Shown here in pieces: positions 8,905-16,816 of a DNA stretch of 64,000 nt (the stretch's first letter is position 1; every line of letters begins with the position of its first letter). The stretch is from NCBI RefSeq assembly GCF_011046975.1, contig NZ_CP049253.1, positions 186,001 to 250,000 of the forward strand, in the 5' to 3' direction. The notes under the pieces were generated by a model that saw only the letters and a program-made list of their open reading frames with translations, did no database searches and was not told the DNA's origin. The position numbers and the translations under genes are program-made. This stretch comes from Microbacterium amylolyticum (GTDB lineage Bacteria > Actinomycetota > Actinomycetes > Actinomycetales > Microbacteriaceae).

Positions 8905-10314
8905 TCAGACAATGCGTCCGTCGAGGTTCTTCCGCGGAACCAGGTAGATCACGGCCGTCAAGACAGCGAGTGTGGCATACGCGGCGACAAAGCCCCAGAA
9001 AGCGGAGTTATACGCACCGGTTGTCGACTGCGAGAAGTTGAGAACCTGGGGGATCAAGAACCCGCCGTAGGCGCCAACGGCCGAGATGATTCCCGTCGCT
9101 GCAGCCGCTTGGCGCTGCGTGGAAACGGCGTGGTCTTCACCGGCCGTTGCGGCGCCGCGCGCGGCGAAGATCGACGGAATCATGCGGTAGGTGGCTCCGT
9201 TACCCACGCCCGTTGCCACGAACAGCAGCAGGAACAGGCCGAGGAAGATCCAGAAGTTCTGCAGCGGCAGCGTCAAGATCACGCTGACGGTCGCCAGAAT
9301 CATCACGCCAAACGAGGCGATTGTCATGCGAGCACCGCCGATGCGGTCAGCGAGCTTGCCGCCGTACGGTCGGGCGAGCGAGCCGATGAGGGCGCCGAGG
9401 AAGGCCAGAGAAACGCTCGCGGCCCCGATCGAGAAGGTGGAGAATTCCGGGAACTGGTCGGAGATGAGCTTCGGGAAGATGCTGGCGAAACCGATAAACG
9501 ATCCGAACGTGCCGATGTAGAGAATCGACATGATCCAGAGGTGCGGTTCGCGCATCGCCGCCGAGACACCGGCGAAGTCTGTCTTGGCCGTCGACAGGTT
9601 GTCCATGTACTTCCAGGCTCCGAACATCGCGAGCAGGATGAATGGCACCCAGACAAAACCGGCCAGGCTGAGGTTCAGCGTTCCGACGGCGCCAAGCGTG
9701 ACGACAACGGGAACAGCGAACTGGGCAACGGAGGCGCCGAGGTTTCCTCCTGCGGCGTTGAGCCCGAGAGCCCATCCCTTCTCCTTCTGCGGGAAGAAGT
9801 ATGTGATGTTCGCCATTGAGCTGGCAAAGTTACCGCCGCCGACGCCGCCGAGGGCCGCGATCAGCACGAGGATTCCGAAGGGGGTGTCGGGGAACTGCAC
9901 GACGATTCCGAGCAGAATTGCCGGGAAGAGGAGCAACCCGGCCGAGACGATGGTCCAGTTGCGCCCACCGAAGCGGGCAACAGCGAAGGTGTAGGGGAAG
10001 CGCAGGGTAGCTCCGACGAGCGTCGGGATAGAGATGAGCCAGAACTGCTCGCTACTCGTGATCGCGAAACCGGCGGCAGGCAGCATGACGACGACGATGC
10101 TCCACAGCTGCCAGATGACGAAGCCGAGGAACTCGGCGAAAATCGACCAGCGCAAGTTGCGGCTGGCGATCTTGCGGCCGCCGTTTTCCCACTGTGAGGT
10201 GTCCTCCGCGTTCCAACCGTCGATCCAACGCCCGGGCCGCGTCGTGATGCCTGTTGCGGGGGACGTGTTGGTGCTCTCGGGGGTGGTGCTCGTGGTGCTC
10301 AAAGGCGTTGCCAT
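8905..10314 (-). CDS. narK: Nitrate/nitrite transporter of the major facilitator superfamily, NarK type
   Basis: The 469-residue protein has about twelve membrane segments after a hydrophilic Ser/Thr-rich N-terminus. The NarK-family nitrate signature is recognisable in the glycine-rich helix ALGGVGGGNFASSMANITYF and in the second half at TGVGNGATYRMIPSIF. It moves nitrate in (and perhaps nitrite out). It is first in a three-gene operon, narK - electron-transfer subunit - nitrate reductase, on the minus strand. An AGGAG ribosome site stands seven to eleven bases before the ATG. The promoter carries the nitrogen-type repeats described separately. Confidence 0.93.
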   Translation of the reverse strand: MATPLSTTSTTPESTNTSPATGITTRPGRWIDGWNAEDTSQWENGGRKIASRNLRWSIFAEFLGFVIWQLWSIVVVMLPAAGFAITSSEQFWLISIPTLVGATLRFPYTFAVARFGGRNWTIVSAGLLLFPAILLGIVVQFPDTPFGILVLIAALGGVGGGNFASSMANITYFFPQKEKGWALGLNAAGGNLGASVAQFAVPVVVTLGAVGTLNLSLAGFVWVPFILLAMFGAWKYMDNLSTAKTDFAGVSAAMREPHLWIMSILYIGTFGSFIGFASIFPKLISDQFPEFSTFSIGAASVSLAFLGALIGSLARPYGGKLADRIGGARMTIASFGVMILATVSVILTLPLQNFWIFLGLFLLLFVATGVGNGATYRMIPSIFAARGAATAGEDHAVSTQRQAAAATGIISAVGAYGGFLIPQVLNFSQSTTGAYNSAFWGFVAAYATLAVLTAVIYLVPRKNLDGRIV

Positions 10315-10354
10315 GGCAGCTCTCCTGGTGAGATGACGATCTGATGTACCAGTG

Positions 10355-10409
10355 AAGCTACGTCCTCGGTGTTTCGGGCCGATCTCCTCGGAGGTGACGC
10401 CCGCGTCAC
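10355..10409 (-). promoter_or_regulatory. narK promoter with spaced GTNAC/GAAAC repeats
   Basis: Read on the minus strand: GTGAC (10409-10405), six bases, GTCAC (10398-10394), eighteen bases, GAAACACCG (10375-10367), then a -10 box TAGCTT (10360-10355). The predicted 5' leader is about 33 nt. The GTNAC-n6-GTNAC pair resembles the GlnR consensus gTnAc-n6-GaAAc. The same layout and spacing occur before nirB. The two GTNAC boxes also form a perfect inverted repeat (GTGACGC-CC-GCGTCAC, 10394-10409). Regulation by GlnR or NnaR is inference. Confidence 0.55.
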
Positions 10410-10449
10410 TTTTCCTTCACGCACTGTCGGCGGAGCCCGGGAACGTGCC

Positions 10450-10465
10450 GAAACGAACTCGAAAC
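10450..10465 (+). promoter_or_regulatory. Direct repeat GAAAC-n6-GAAAC, possible extra GlnR-type site
   Basis: Two GAAAC pentamers start at 10450 and 10461, exactly 11 bp apart (one helical turn), in the narK-trmD intergenic region. This matches the half-site spacing of GlnR boxes. It lies 26 bp upstream of the trmD -10 box and about 135 bp upstream of the narK start, so it could affect either gene. No binding evidence is available from sequence alone. Confidence 0.35.
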
Positions 10466-10490
10466 ACATCGGCGCATCGGCGACCGCGAA

Positions 10491-10496
10491 TAGAAT
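10491..10496 (+). promoter_or_regulatory. trmD -10 box TAGAAT, leaderless-type
   Basis: TAGAAT ends six bases before the trmD ATG and no ribosome-binding site lies between. This is the arrangement of actinobacterial leaderless promoters, where transcription starts at the A of the start codon. No clear -35 box is seen. Confidence 0.55.
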
Positions 10497-10502
10497 CGAC
10501 GG

Positions 10503-11189
10503 ATGCGTATTGACATCGTCACGATCTTCCCCGCGTTTTTTGACGTGCTCGATGTATCGCTGATCGGCAAAGCTCGTGAGAAGAATCTTCTCGATCTGCG
10601 GGTGCACGACCTGCGTGACTGGACACACGATCGTCACCGCACGGTTGATGACACACCCTACGGCGGCGGTGCGGGGATGGTCATGAAACCCGAGCCGTGG
10701 GGGGAGGCGCTCGACGAGATCCTGGGCGAAGATGCGGTTCTCGTTGTTCCCACGCCCTCCGGCCACGTCTTCACGCAGACCATTGCGCGCGAGCTGGCGC
10801 AGGAAGAGCAGCTTGTTTTCGCCTGTGGACGGTACGAGGGAATCGACCAGCGCGTTATCGATCATTTCGCGGCGCGGGGACGCGTGCGCCTGGTCAGCAT
10901 CGGCGACTATGTGCTCAATGGTGGTGAGGTCGCGTCGATGGCGATGATCGAAGCCATTGGCCGGCTGATCCCGGGTGTTGTCGGTAACCCGGAGAGCCTT
11001 GTCGAGGAATCGCATGAGCTCGGGATGCTGGAGTATCCGATTTACACAAAGCCGGCGCAGTGGCGCGGAATCGACGTTCCCGACGTTCTCCTCAGCGGGC
11101 ATCACGGCAAGATCGCCGAGTGGCGACGAGAACAGGCGATGGAACGAACGCGAGAGCGTCGCCCCGATCTGCTCGGGGGAAGCGCGTGA
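10503..11189 (+). CDS. trmD: tRNA (guanine-N1)-methyltransferase TrmD
   Basis: The enzyme methylates N1 of G37 in tRNAs reading CNN codons, using S-adenosylmethionine bound in the trefoil knot. Diagnostic motifs are [16 protein letters not shown] (about residues 50-65), the knot strand ACGRYEGID and [11 protein letters not shown], and the C-terminal [18 protein letters not shown]. At 228 residues it is of normal length. Its usual neighbours rpsP, rimM and rplS are not beside it; narK is divergent upstream. Its last bases overlap the GTG of the molybdenum gene moaB (GTGA), so this essential tRNA enzyme heads a trmD-moaB-moaE operon. Confidence 0.96.
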   Translation: MRIDIVTIFPAFFDVLDVSLIGKAREKNLLDLRVHDLRDWTHDRHRTVDDTPYGGGAGMVMKPEPWGEALDEILGEDAVLVVPTPSGHVFTQTIARELAQEEQLVFACGRYEGIDQRVIDHFAARGRVRLVSIGDYVLNGGEVASMAMIEAIGRLIPGVVGNPESLVEESHELGMLEYPIYTKPAQWRGIDVPDVLLSGHHGKIAEWRREQAMERTRERRPDLLGGSA

Positions 11190-11695
11190 CGGAATCGGTT
11201 CTCCCCGAGGCGCCGCGAGCGCGCAGCGCGGCCGTCATTACGGTGAGCGACCGGTGTTTTTCGGGGCTGCGTGAGGATCGCGGGGGGCCGCTGGCCGTTT
11301 CCGCGCTGCGGGACGGCGGGTGGCGGTGCGACGACGCGACGATCATCCCGGATGGCGCGGATGGCGTAGAACACGCCGTGCGCGCCGCCATCGCGGAAGG
11401 AGTCGAGCTCATTGTCACAACGGGGGGAACCGGCATCTCGCCGCGAGACCTCACCCCCGAGGGGACGGCGCGCGTTATCGAGACCCAGATTCCCGGGATT
11501 CCCGAGGAACTGCGTCGCCTCGGCGCGTCCGCGGCGCCGGGAGGGCTTCTCTCGCGCGGTGTCGCGGGAATTGCGCACAAGACTCTGATCGTGAACCTTC
11601 CGGGATCGACCGGCGCCGTTCGCGATGGAATCTCGGTGATTCTCCGAATCGCGGACCACGTGCTGTCCCAGCTCAGGGGAGAAGACCATGGATGA
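11186..11695 (+). CDS. moaB: Molybdenum cofactor biosynthesis protein MoaB/Mog (MPT adenylyltransferase family)
   Basis: The 169-residue product has the MoCF/MPT-binding fold: [11 protein letters not shown] at the N-terminus, the signature [17 protein letters not shown] and the C-terminal NLPGSTGAV loop. Family members adenylate molybdopterin before molybdate insertion by MoeA. The start is the GTG that overlaps the trmD stop (GTGA). Upstream in-frame codons would run deep into trmD. It overlaps the next gene, moaE, by eight bases. With moeA elsewhere in the island it supplies the late step of Moco assembly. Confidence 0.9.
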   Translation: MTESVLPEAPRARSAAVITVSDRCFSGLREDRGGPLAVSALRDGGWRCDDATIIPDGADGVEHAVRAAIAEGVELIVTTGGTGISPRDLTPEGTARVIETQIPGIPEELRRLGASAAPGGLLSRGVAGIAHKTLIVNLPGSTGAVRDGISVILRIADHVLSQLRGEDHG

Positions 11696-12116
11696 TGTTC
11701 GGCGTGCCAGGATCAGCGCGGAACCGATTGACCTTGCCGCGCATCTCGCGGCGGTCGATGACCCGCGGATGGGAGCCGAGACGAGTTTTGTTGGCCGTGT
11801 GCGGAACCATGACCCCGAAGCGGTCGGCGCGGTGCAGGCACTGGAGTACTCGTCTCACCCTGATGCCGAACAGGTTCTCCGGGGTCTCGCCCAGCGCGCT
11901 GCCGATCGCACGGGAGCTATCATCGCCGTCAGCCATCGGGTCGGCAGGCTGGACGTTGGCGAGGCAGCGGTGGTGATCGCTGTGGCCGCGCCCCATCGGG
12001 CCGAGGCGTTCGAGGCTTGTCGTCAGGTCATTGAGGACATCAAGCGCGAGCTTCCCGTCTGGAAGCGCCAGATTGAACAGAGCGGCGATGCCACCTGGAA
12101 GGGCCTCGGCGGCTAG
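11688..12116 (+). CDS. moaE: Molybdopterin synthase large subunit MoaE
   Basis: MoaE is the catalytic subunit of molybdopterin synthase and takes sulfur from the thiocarboxylated C-terminus of MoaD to make the dithiolene of molybdopterin. Seen here: GAETSFVGRVRN near the N-terminus, LEYSSHPDAEQ, HRVGRLDVGEAAVVIAV and the active-site lysine region IKRELPVWKRQ. Its 142 residues are typical. An AGGGGAG ribosome site lies inside the end of moaB, which it overlaps by eight bases. Its partner moaD is encoded convergently 39 bp downstream. Confidence 0.93.
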   Translation: MDDVRRARISAEPIDLAAHLAAVDDPRMGAETSFVGRVRNHDPEAVGAVQALEYSSHPDAEQVLRGLAQRAADRTGAIIAVSHRVGRLDVGEAAVVIAVAAPHRAEAFEACRQVIEDIKRELPVWKRQIEQSGDATWKGLGG

Positions 12117-12154
12117 GGCGGTCGGCGATCACCGAAGAGAGGGGCCCGAGGGCA

Positions 12155-12388
12155 TTATCCGCCGGCGAACGGCGGCAGAATGTCCACGGTCTCTGCGCCC
12201 GTGAGATCCGTGTCTCCATCGTGACGGACGCCATCAACGAGAACCGCGCAGCGCGGGAGAATTCCGGCAAGAGCGGGATAGTCGTGAACCAGCGCCTGAC
12301 GAAGCGCCAGTAGCCGCTGCTCCGCGCGATGTTCGTTCGCACGTCCGGCCGCTTCTTCGGCGGCGGCGAAAAAACGCACCTGTGTCAT
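12155..12388 (-). CDS. moaD: Molybdopterin synthase sulfur carrier subunit MoaD
   Basis: This is a 77-residue ubiquitin-like protein starting MTQVRFFAAAEEA and ending DILPPFAGG. The C-terminal Gly-Gly is adenylated by MoeB and thiocarboxylated, then donates sulfur in MoaE. The ATG at 12388 overlaps the upstream stop in an ATGA. Longer in-frame extensions would only run through the neighbouring gene. It is the last gene of the minus-strand moeB-moeA-moaC-mobA-DUF6457-moaD operon. Confidence 0.93.
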   Translation of the reverse strand: MTQVRFFAAAEEAAGRANEHRAEQRLLALRQALVHDYPALAGILPRCAVLVDGVRHDGDTDLTGAETVDILPPFAGG

Positions 12389-12642
12389 GACGACCACTGT
12401 GTGGCGCGAGAGGACACACGGCGAACGGCGTCCTCCGGGGTCATCGTCCCTCGTCCCGCGGCGAGGCCAGCAAGATACGCCGTCACCGGCGCTGCGGGGC
12501 GGGCGACGCCATGAGCGACGTCGCGGGCGAGGTCGAGAATGAGGGCGATATCGACGTCTGACCTGTCGAGTCCGAGCTCGTCGCAGGCGGCGCGCGTCCA
12601 CGAATCGAGTGCCTCTGGTGGCAGATGCGTGGGGTTCGTCAT
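12385..12642 (-). CDS. DUF6457-like small protein linked to MobA
   Basis: An 85-residue acidic, helical protein beginning MTNPTHLPPEALDSWTRAA and containing DVDIALILDLARDVAHGV and PVTAYLAGLAAG. It resembles the DUF6457 domain that in actinobacteria is found next to, or fused with, molybdenum cofactor guanylyltransferase. It overlaps mobA upstream and moaD downstream by four bases each (ATGA on both sides), so it is translated with both. The position suggests an accessory role in MobA action or Moco hand-over; that is inference. Confidence 0.75.
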   Translation of the reverse strand: MTNPTHLPPEALDSWTRAACDELGLDRSDVDIALILDLARDVAHGVARPAAPVTAYLAGLAAGRGTMTPEDAVRRVSSRATQWSS

Positions 12643-13202
12643 GTGGTTCCTCCCAGTTCTTGCAGATCCTCCCACGTATCGACGTCGCGGGTTGCGCGCC
12701 ACGGCGCGGGGCGTTCCGTCAGAGTGAGGAGCGATACGACACGACGGAGCGACGGGGCGCGGTCGCCGCTGTGCGGCGTGGCGGCCAGCGCCTGTCTCAG
12801 CGCCGAGCGTCGGTAGCGTGCGGTGAGCCACTGGGCCCGGCCAGAGGGGTCAACGAGGACCACACCGTCCGTGCCATCGTTGTGGCCCGTGAGGTGACGT
12901 ACCGCCTCCTCCGCGTCCGCCAGATCCGCGGGAAGGACGATGATGTCGTCGGCGCTGGTGTGCGCGAGTGCGGCCGCCAGCGCTGCTACCGGACCGCTCA
13001 CGGGGGGATCTTCGACGATCCAGGTCGACGGCGCCGATGCGACGTCACGGGTGGGCCCGACGACGATGATCTCGGAGCAACTGGAAAGAGCGGTGATCGC
13101 ACGGGTGAGCAGCGGAACGTTGTCGATGCGGAACATCGCCTTATCCACCCCGCCCACGCGGGAGGCGTGACCACCAGCAAGAATCACACCGGCGGTTGTC
13201 AT
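12639..13202 (-). CDS. mobA: Molybdenum cofactor guanylyltransferase MobA
   Basis: The 187-residue nucleotidyltransferase opens with GVILAGGHASRVGGVDKAM, the MobA form of the GTP-binding loop (consensus LAGGxSxRMGxDK, with Val in place of Met). It also has PVSGPVAALAAAL and an LPADLADAEEAV acidic motif. MobA attaches GMP to Mo-molybdopterin to give the bis-MGD cofactor needed by the nitrate reductase in this island. The start MTTAGVILAGG at 13202 follows the usual family N-terminus; earlier in-frame starts add unconserved sequence. The gene is shorter than many MobA proteins, the C-terminal part perhaps being replaced by the coupled DUF6457 protein. Confidence 0.88.
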   Translation of the reverse strand: MTTAGVILAGGHASRVGGVDKAMFRIDNVPLLTRAITALSSCSEIIVVGPTRDVASAPSTWIVEDPPVSGPVAALAAALAHTSADDIIVLPADLADAEEAVRHLTGHNDGTDGVVLVDPSGRAQWLTARYRRSALRQALAATPHSGDRAPSLRRVVSLLTLTERPAPWRATRDVDTWEDLQELGGTT

Positions 13203-13245
13203 GGGCGGTACACGGGGTGCGCGGCGCAGAGGGAGCAGCGTTTCG

Positions 13246-13731
13246 TCACGCGTTTGCCTCACCAGGACGTTCCCAATCGCCCGATCGGCCACCCGTTTTC
13301 TTCACGATACGGACGTTCTCGATCGACGCCGAGCGGTCGATGCCCTTGACCATGTCGACCACCGTCAGCGCGGCGACCGTGACGGCAGTGAGTGCTTCCA
13401 TTTCGACACCGGTGCGGTCGGCGGTGCGGACGGTTGCCGTGATGTCGACGCCAGCATCCGTCACGGCAAGATCGACGGAAGCGCCATGCACGCCGATCAC
13501 GTGAGCGAGGGGGAGCAGATCGGGCGTCTTCTTCGCGCCCTGGATGCCTGCGATGCGCGCCACCGCGAGCACATCCCCCTTTGGCACCGTGCTGTCGGCG
13601 AGCGCAGCGACGGTGTCGGACGCGCATCGGACGAAGCCGCGCGCCGTTGCCGAGCGAACGGTCGGAATCTTCTCGGTGACATCGACCATCCGAGCGTGTC
13701 CGGCCTGATCGAGATGCGTGAAGGTGCTCAT
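13246..13731 (-). CDS. moaC: Cyclic pyranopterin monophosphate synthase MoaC
   Basis: MoaC converts the MoaA product into cyclic pyranopterin monophosphate, the first stable Moco intermediate. Conserved blocks are MVDVTEKIPTVRSATARG, the KKTPDLLPLAHVI motif and the active-site helix GVEMEALTAVTVAALTVVDM followed by VKGIDR. The 161-residue length is normal. It starts 17 bp after the moeA stop and ends 43 bp before mobA. Confidence 0.94.
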   Translation of the reverse strand: MSTFTHLDQAGHARMVDVTEKIPTVRSATARGFVRCASDTVAALADSTVPKGDVLAVARIAGIQGAKKTPDLLPLAHVIGVHGASVDLAVTDAGVDITATVRTADRTGVEMEALTAVTVAALTVVDMVKGIDRSASIENVRIVKKTGGRSGDWERPGEANA

Positions 13732-13748
13732 TCGTCCAGCATGGCAGG

Positions 13749-14966
13749 TCACATCATCAGCAGCACGTCGACCATGTCCCCGGCCGTCACGCCGTCGACA
13801 TCCGTGGGCACGACGGCATACCCCTCGGCTTTGCCCAGCCCTCCGACGAGGTGCGAACCAGAGCCCCCAGCCGATGCCGGGCGAACGGTCCATGCGCCGG
13901 TTTTGTCCACGACGATCGGTATGTACTGGCGACGTCCGGTGGGAGCGCGCCACGCTTCGGCCGCAGGAAGTCGCAGTTTTGGTCGGTGAATCGTTGACCG
14001 GCCCTGCATCGTCAGCAGCGCCGGACGCACAAAGTTCTCGAACGACACCGCAACGCTCACAGGGTTTCCGGGCAATCCGAAGAACAACGCGCCGGACGGG
14101 AGAACCCCGAAAGCCTGGGGCTTGCCCGGTTGCATGGCGACGGTGACGAAATCGATCTGATCGGCGAGCGCGAGCTTGACGGGCTCGTACGCGCCGGCGC
14201 TGACACCGCCCGAGGTGATGATGACGTCTGCTTCTGAGGAGTCCTCGATGAGACGGATCAGCTCAGCCGGGTCATCACCGACATGCGTGACACGCGACAC
14301 ATCGGCTCCTGCCTGTTCCGCGAGCTGCGCGATCAAGGTGCCGTTGGAATCGGGAATTTGTCCCGGGCCCGGAATGGTGCCGGGCGAAACCAGCTCAGAC
14401 CCCGTCGATGCGACGAGTAGCCGCGGTCGACGTGTGACGCGGAGGGACCCTGCCCCGGACGCCGCGGCGGCGGCGAGGTGGAAGGGACCGAGCAGCGTGC
14501 CGGCCTCCAGCACGGTGTCGGCTGCCGAGAGATCTTCCGCTCTGCGCCGAATATGGGCGCCGATCGCTCGCGGCGCGAGACGCACGACCGCCTGCGTCGT
14601 TGAATCGCCGAGGCCACCGATTGTCGCTTCGAAGGGGACGATCGTGTCTGCTCCCGACGGAACGGGTGCGCCCGTCATGATGCGAACGGCATCGCCCTCG
14701 CCCAGCGGCGGATTCGCGCTACTGCCTGCCGGCACGTCGCCGACAACGCGCAGCGCGATGGGCGCCTCCGGGGAAGCGCCGGACACGTCGGCGAAGCGCA
14801 CCGCGAAGCCGTCCATCGCCGAGTTATCGAACGCGGGAATGTCGAGGCGCGACAGAACGGGGCTTGCGAGAGTTCGGCCCCCAGCATCCGCGACCGCGAC
14901 GGATTCGGGTGAGAGAACGGGGGCGGCGTCGAGAACGCGGGCGAGATGCTCCTCCACCGTGATCAT
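13749..14966 (-). CDS. moeA: Molybdopterin molybdenumtransferase MoeA
   Basis: The 405-residue enzyme inserts molybdate into adenylated molybdopterin. Seen in order: the N-terminal linker domain with DIPAFDNSAMDGFAVR, the GDAVRIMTGAPVPSGADTIV segment, the MPT-binding domain with VASTGSELV, IITSGGVSAGAYEPVK and PGKPQAFG/FGLPGNPVSV, and a C-terminal beta domain with the RRQYIPIV region. The ATG at 14966 overlaps the moeB stop (ATGA), and an upstream GTG would overlap further. It lies in the minus-strand Moco operon. Confidence 0.94.
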   Translation of the reverse strand: MITVEEHLARVLDAAPVLSPESVAVADAGGRTLASPVLSRLDIPAFDNSAMDGFAVRFADVSGASPEAPIALRVVGDVPAGSSANPPLGEGDAVRIMTGAPVPSGADTIVPFEATIGGLGDSTTQAVVRLAPRAIGAHIRRRAEDLSAADTVLEAGTLLGPFHLAAAAASGAGSLRVTRRPRLLVASTGSELVSPGTIPGPGQIPDSNGTLIAQLAEQAGADVSRVTHVGDDPAELIRLIEDSSEADVIITSGGVSAGAYEPVKLALADQIDFVTVAMQPGKPQAFGVLPSGALFFGLPGNPVSVAVSFENFVRPALLTMQGRSTIHRPKLRLPAAEAWRAPTGRRQYIPIVVDKTGAWTVRPASAGGSGSHLVGGLGKAEGYAVVPTDVDGVTAGDMVDVLLMM

Positions 14967-16036
14967 CGCGTGCCCTCCGGAAGAACGACGGCGCCATCCC
15001 ACGCATCCATTCCCCCAGGCAGACTCGTCGCGCGGGCGCCGCGATCACGAAGGATCCGTGCGGCCCGGTCGGAGCGGACGCCGCTCTGGCAGACGGTCAC
15101 AACCGTCCCCTCCCACTGCGCATCTGTCGCCGCGGCCAGGTCCGGAAGAGAGAGAAGCACCGCGCCGGGGATCACGCCCGTCGCCCACTCGTCGGCATCG
15201 CGCACATCGACATAGGTCGTCGCGGGGTCGATGGTGTCCGCGCGCGGCAGGGACTGTGTCCGCTCACCAGTCGCCGCGGCGGCGTGCAGAGGAACCTCGC
15301 GCACGGTCGAGCGCAGGGCATCGACAAGAACCACGCGCCCCAGAAGCGGATCGCCAACGCCCGTGATCAATAACACAGCCTGCGTCGCCATCATCGAGCC
15401 AATCTGCATCACCAGGGGTCCGAGAACTCCGACCTCAGCGCACGACGGAACATTCCCGACAGCATCCACCGGATGCAGATCCGAGAGGCGCGTCGCCGGG
15501 ACCCCCGCCGGAGCACCGGGCCAAAACACCGTCACCTGCGCATGGAACTCCTGCACAACGCCCCACACGAGCGGGACACCCAGGCGCTCCGCCGCGGCAG
15601 CAACAGCCGCGCGACTCGCGAAGCTATCCGTTCCATCGAGAACAACATCGGAACCGGAGAGCAGACGTTCGGCGTTTGCCGGGGTGATCCGTTCCTGCAC
15701 CGCCACAACGTCACATTCCGGCGCGAGTTCCGCCGCCGCGCGCACGGCACTCGCGACCTTCGGAGCCCCCACATCAGCCACCCGGTGCAGGACCTGACGC
15801 TGAAGGTTGGACGCATCGACCGTGTCGTCGTCGATCACCGTGAGGTGGCCAACTCCCGCCGCTGCGAGAGCGAGAACAGCAGGTGAGCCGAGCCCACCCG
15901 CGCCAACGATCGTCACACGGGCACCCGCGAGACGACGCTGACCGAGTTCCCCGAGCGGGTAGAGAGTGGCGTGACGCGATGTGCGCTCAGCCTCAGCGGG
16001 GCTCAGCGCAGCAACAGGGGGAACGAGGGGATCCAT
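14963..16036 (-). CDS. moeB: Molybdopterin-synthase adenylyltransferase MoeB with C-terminal rhodanese domain
   Basis: An E1-like domain (about residues 20-250) with the nucleotide motif VTIVGAGGLGSPAVLALAAAG and NLQRQVLH is followed by a rhodanese domain (about 265-355) with active-site Cys in VCQSGVRSDRA. Such fusions both adenylate MoaD and supply its sulfur. Odd point: the paired CxxC motifs that bind structural zinc in most MoeB/ThiF proteins are missing; only the SCAEVGVLG cysteine remains. I chose the ATG at 16036 (MDPLVPP); a GTG at 16060 is also possible. It is divergent from modA with 45 bp between. Confidence 0.87.
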   Translation of the reverse strand: MDPLVPPVAALSPAEAERTSRHATLYPLGELGQRRLAGARVTIVGAGGLGSPAVLALAAAGVGHLTVIDDDTVDASNLQRQVLHRVADVGAPKVASAVRAAAELAPECDVVAVQERITPANAERLLSGSDVVLDGTDSFASRAAVAAAAERLGVPLVWGVVQEFHAQVTVFWPGAPAGVPATRLSDLHPVDAVGNVPSCAEVGVLGPLVMQIGSMMATQAVLLITGVGDPLLGRVVLVDALRSTVREVPLHAAAATGERTQSLPRADTIDPATTYVDVRDADEWATGVIPGAVLLSLPDLAAATDAQWEGTVVTVCQSGVRSDRAARILRDRGARATSLPGGMDAWDGAVVLPEGTR

Positions 16037-16081
16037 GCCACGAGAGTACTGCGCGCACACGGGGTGTGGTCAGATGAGGGG

Positions 16082-16816
16082 ATGCGCCACCGTCCATTCC
16101 TTCTCGCCGCCTGCGCCGCTGTTACCGTGGTCGCCCTGACGGGATGCGCCGCGAACGACAACAGCCTCCGCATTTCGGCGGCGGCGTCCCTGCGCGGCGC
16201 GCTCGAACAGATCGTCCCCCTGTTCGAACAGGAACATCCCGACATCGACATCGCGCCAATCGTCTACGACGGATCCAGCGTTCTCGCCACTCAGGTATCC
16301 GAGGGCGCTCCCGTCGACGTCGTCGCCTTCGCCGATGACGCGACCATGGACAGAATCGCCGAATTCACGCATGACACCGTCATCATCGCCTCCAACTCCC
16401 TCGTCATCGCGCTCGCAGACCCCTCCGTTCCCGTGACAACACTGGAGGACCTCGCTCGCCCCGACCTCGACGTTGTGCTGTGCGCAGAAGCCGTGCCATG
16501 CGGAGCCGCCGCTCAGAGTGCGCTCGCCGCAGCCGATATCACCGTGACACCCGCCAGCCGCGAGCAAAACGTCACAGCCGTAGCCACAAAAGTCGCCTCA
16601 GGTGATGCCGATGCCGGCCTCGTCTACCGCACTGAGGCGGCTACCCGCGGACTCATCACGATCGAGGACGATCGGCTGGACGCCATCATCAACAATTACC
16701 CGGTCGCCATCGTGTCGGACAGCAGCCATCCGGCAGCCGCATCAGCGTTCATTGACTTCCTGTTGACGGATGTCGCACAGGCCGAACTCGCGCAGCTCGG
16801 CTTCCAGACGCCATGA
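16082..16816 (+). CDS. modA: Molybdate ABC transporter substrate-binding lipoprotein ModA
   Basis: A lipoprotein signal peptide (residues 1-22) ends in the lipobox LTGC. The 244-residue mature region matches ModA: SAAASLRGALEQIVPLFEQ at the N-terminus, the oxyanion-pocket segment VDVVAFADDATMD and DADAGLVYRTEAA near the end. It captures molybdate outside the cell for ModBC, feeding the Moco genes on both sides. It is divergent from moeB and overlaps modB by four bases. A TCAGAT box six bases before the ATG could be a leaderless -10. Confidence 0.92.
   Translation: MRHRPFLLAACAAVTVVALTGCAANDNSLRISAAASLRGALEQIVPLFEQEHPDIDIAPIVYDGSSVLATQVSEGAPVDVVAFADDATMDRIAEFTHDTVIIASNSLVIALADPSVPVTTLEDLARPDLDVVLCAEAVPCGAAAQSALAAADITVTPASREQNVTAVATKVASGDADAGLVYRTEAATRGLITIEDDRLDAIINNYPVAIVSDSSHPAAASAFIDFLLTDVAQAELAQLGFQTP

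Noticed and set aside
8910..8912. TTG as start of the nitrate reductase electron-transfer subunit
   Set aside because: It would overlap the narK stop and add unconserved residues; GTG 8864 has AAAGGA ten bases upstream.
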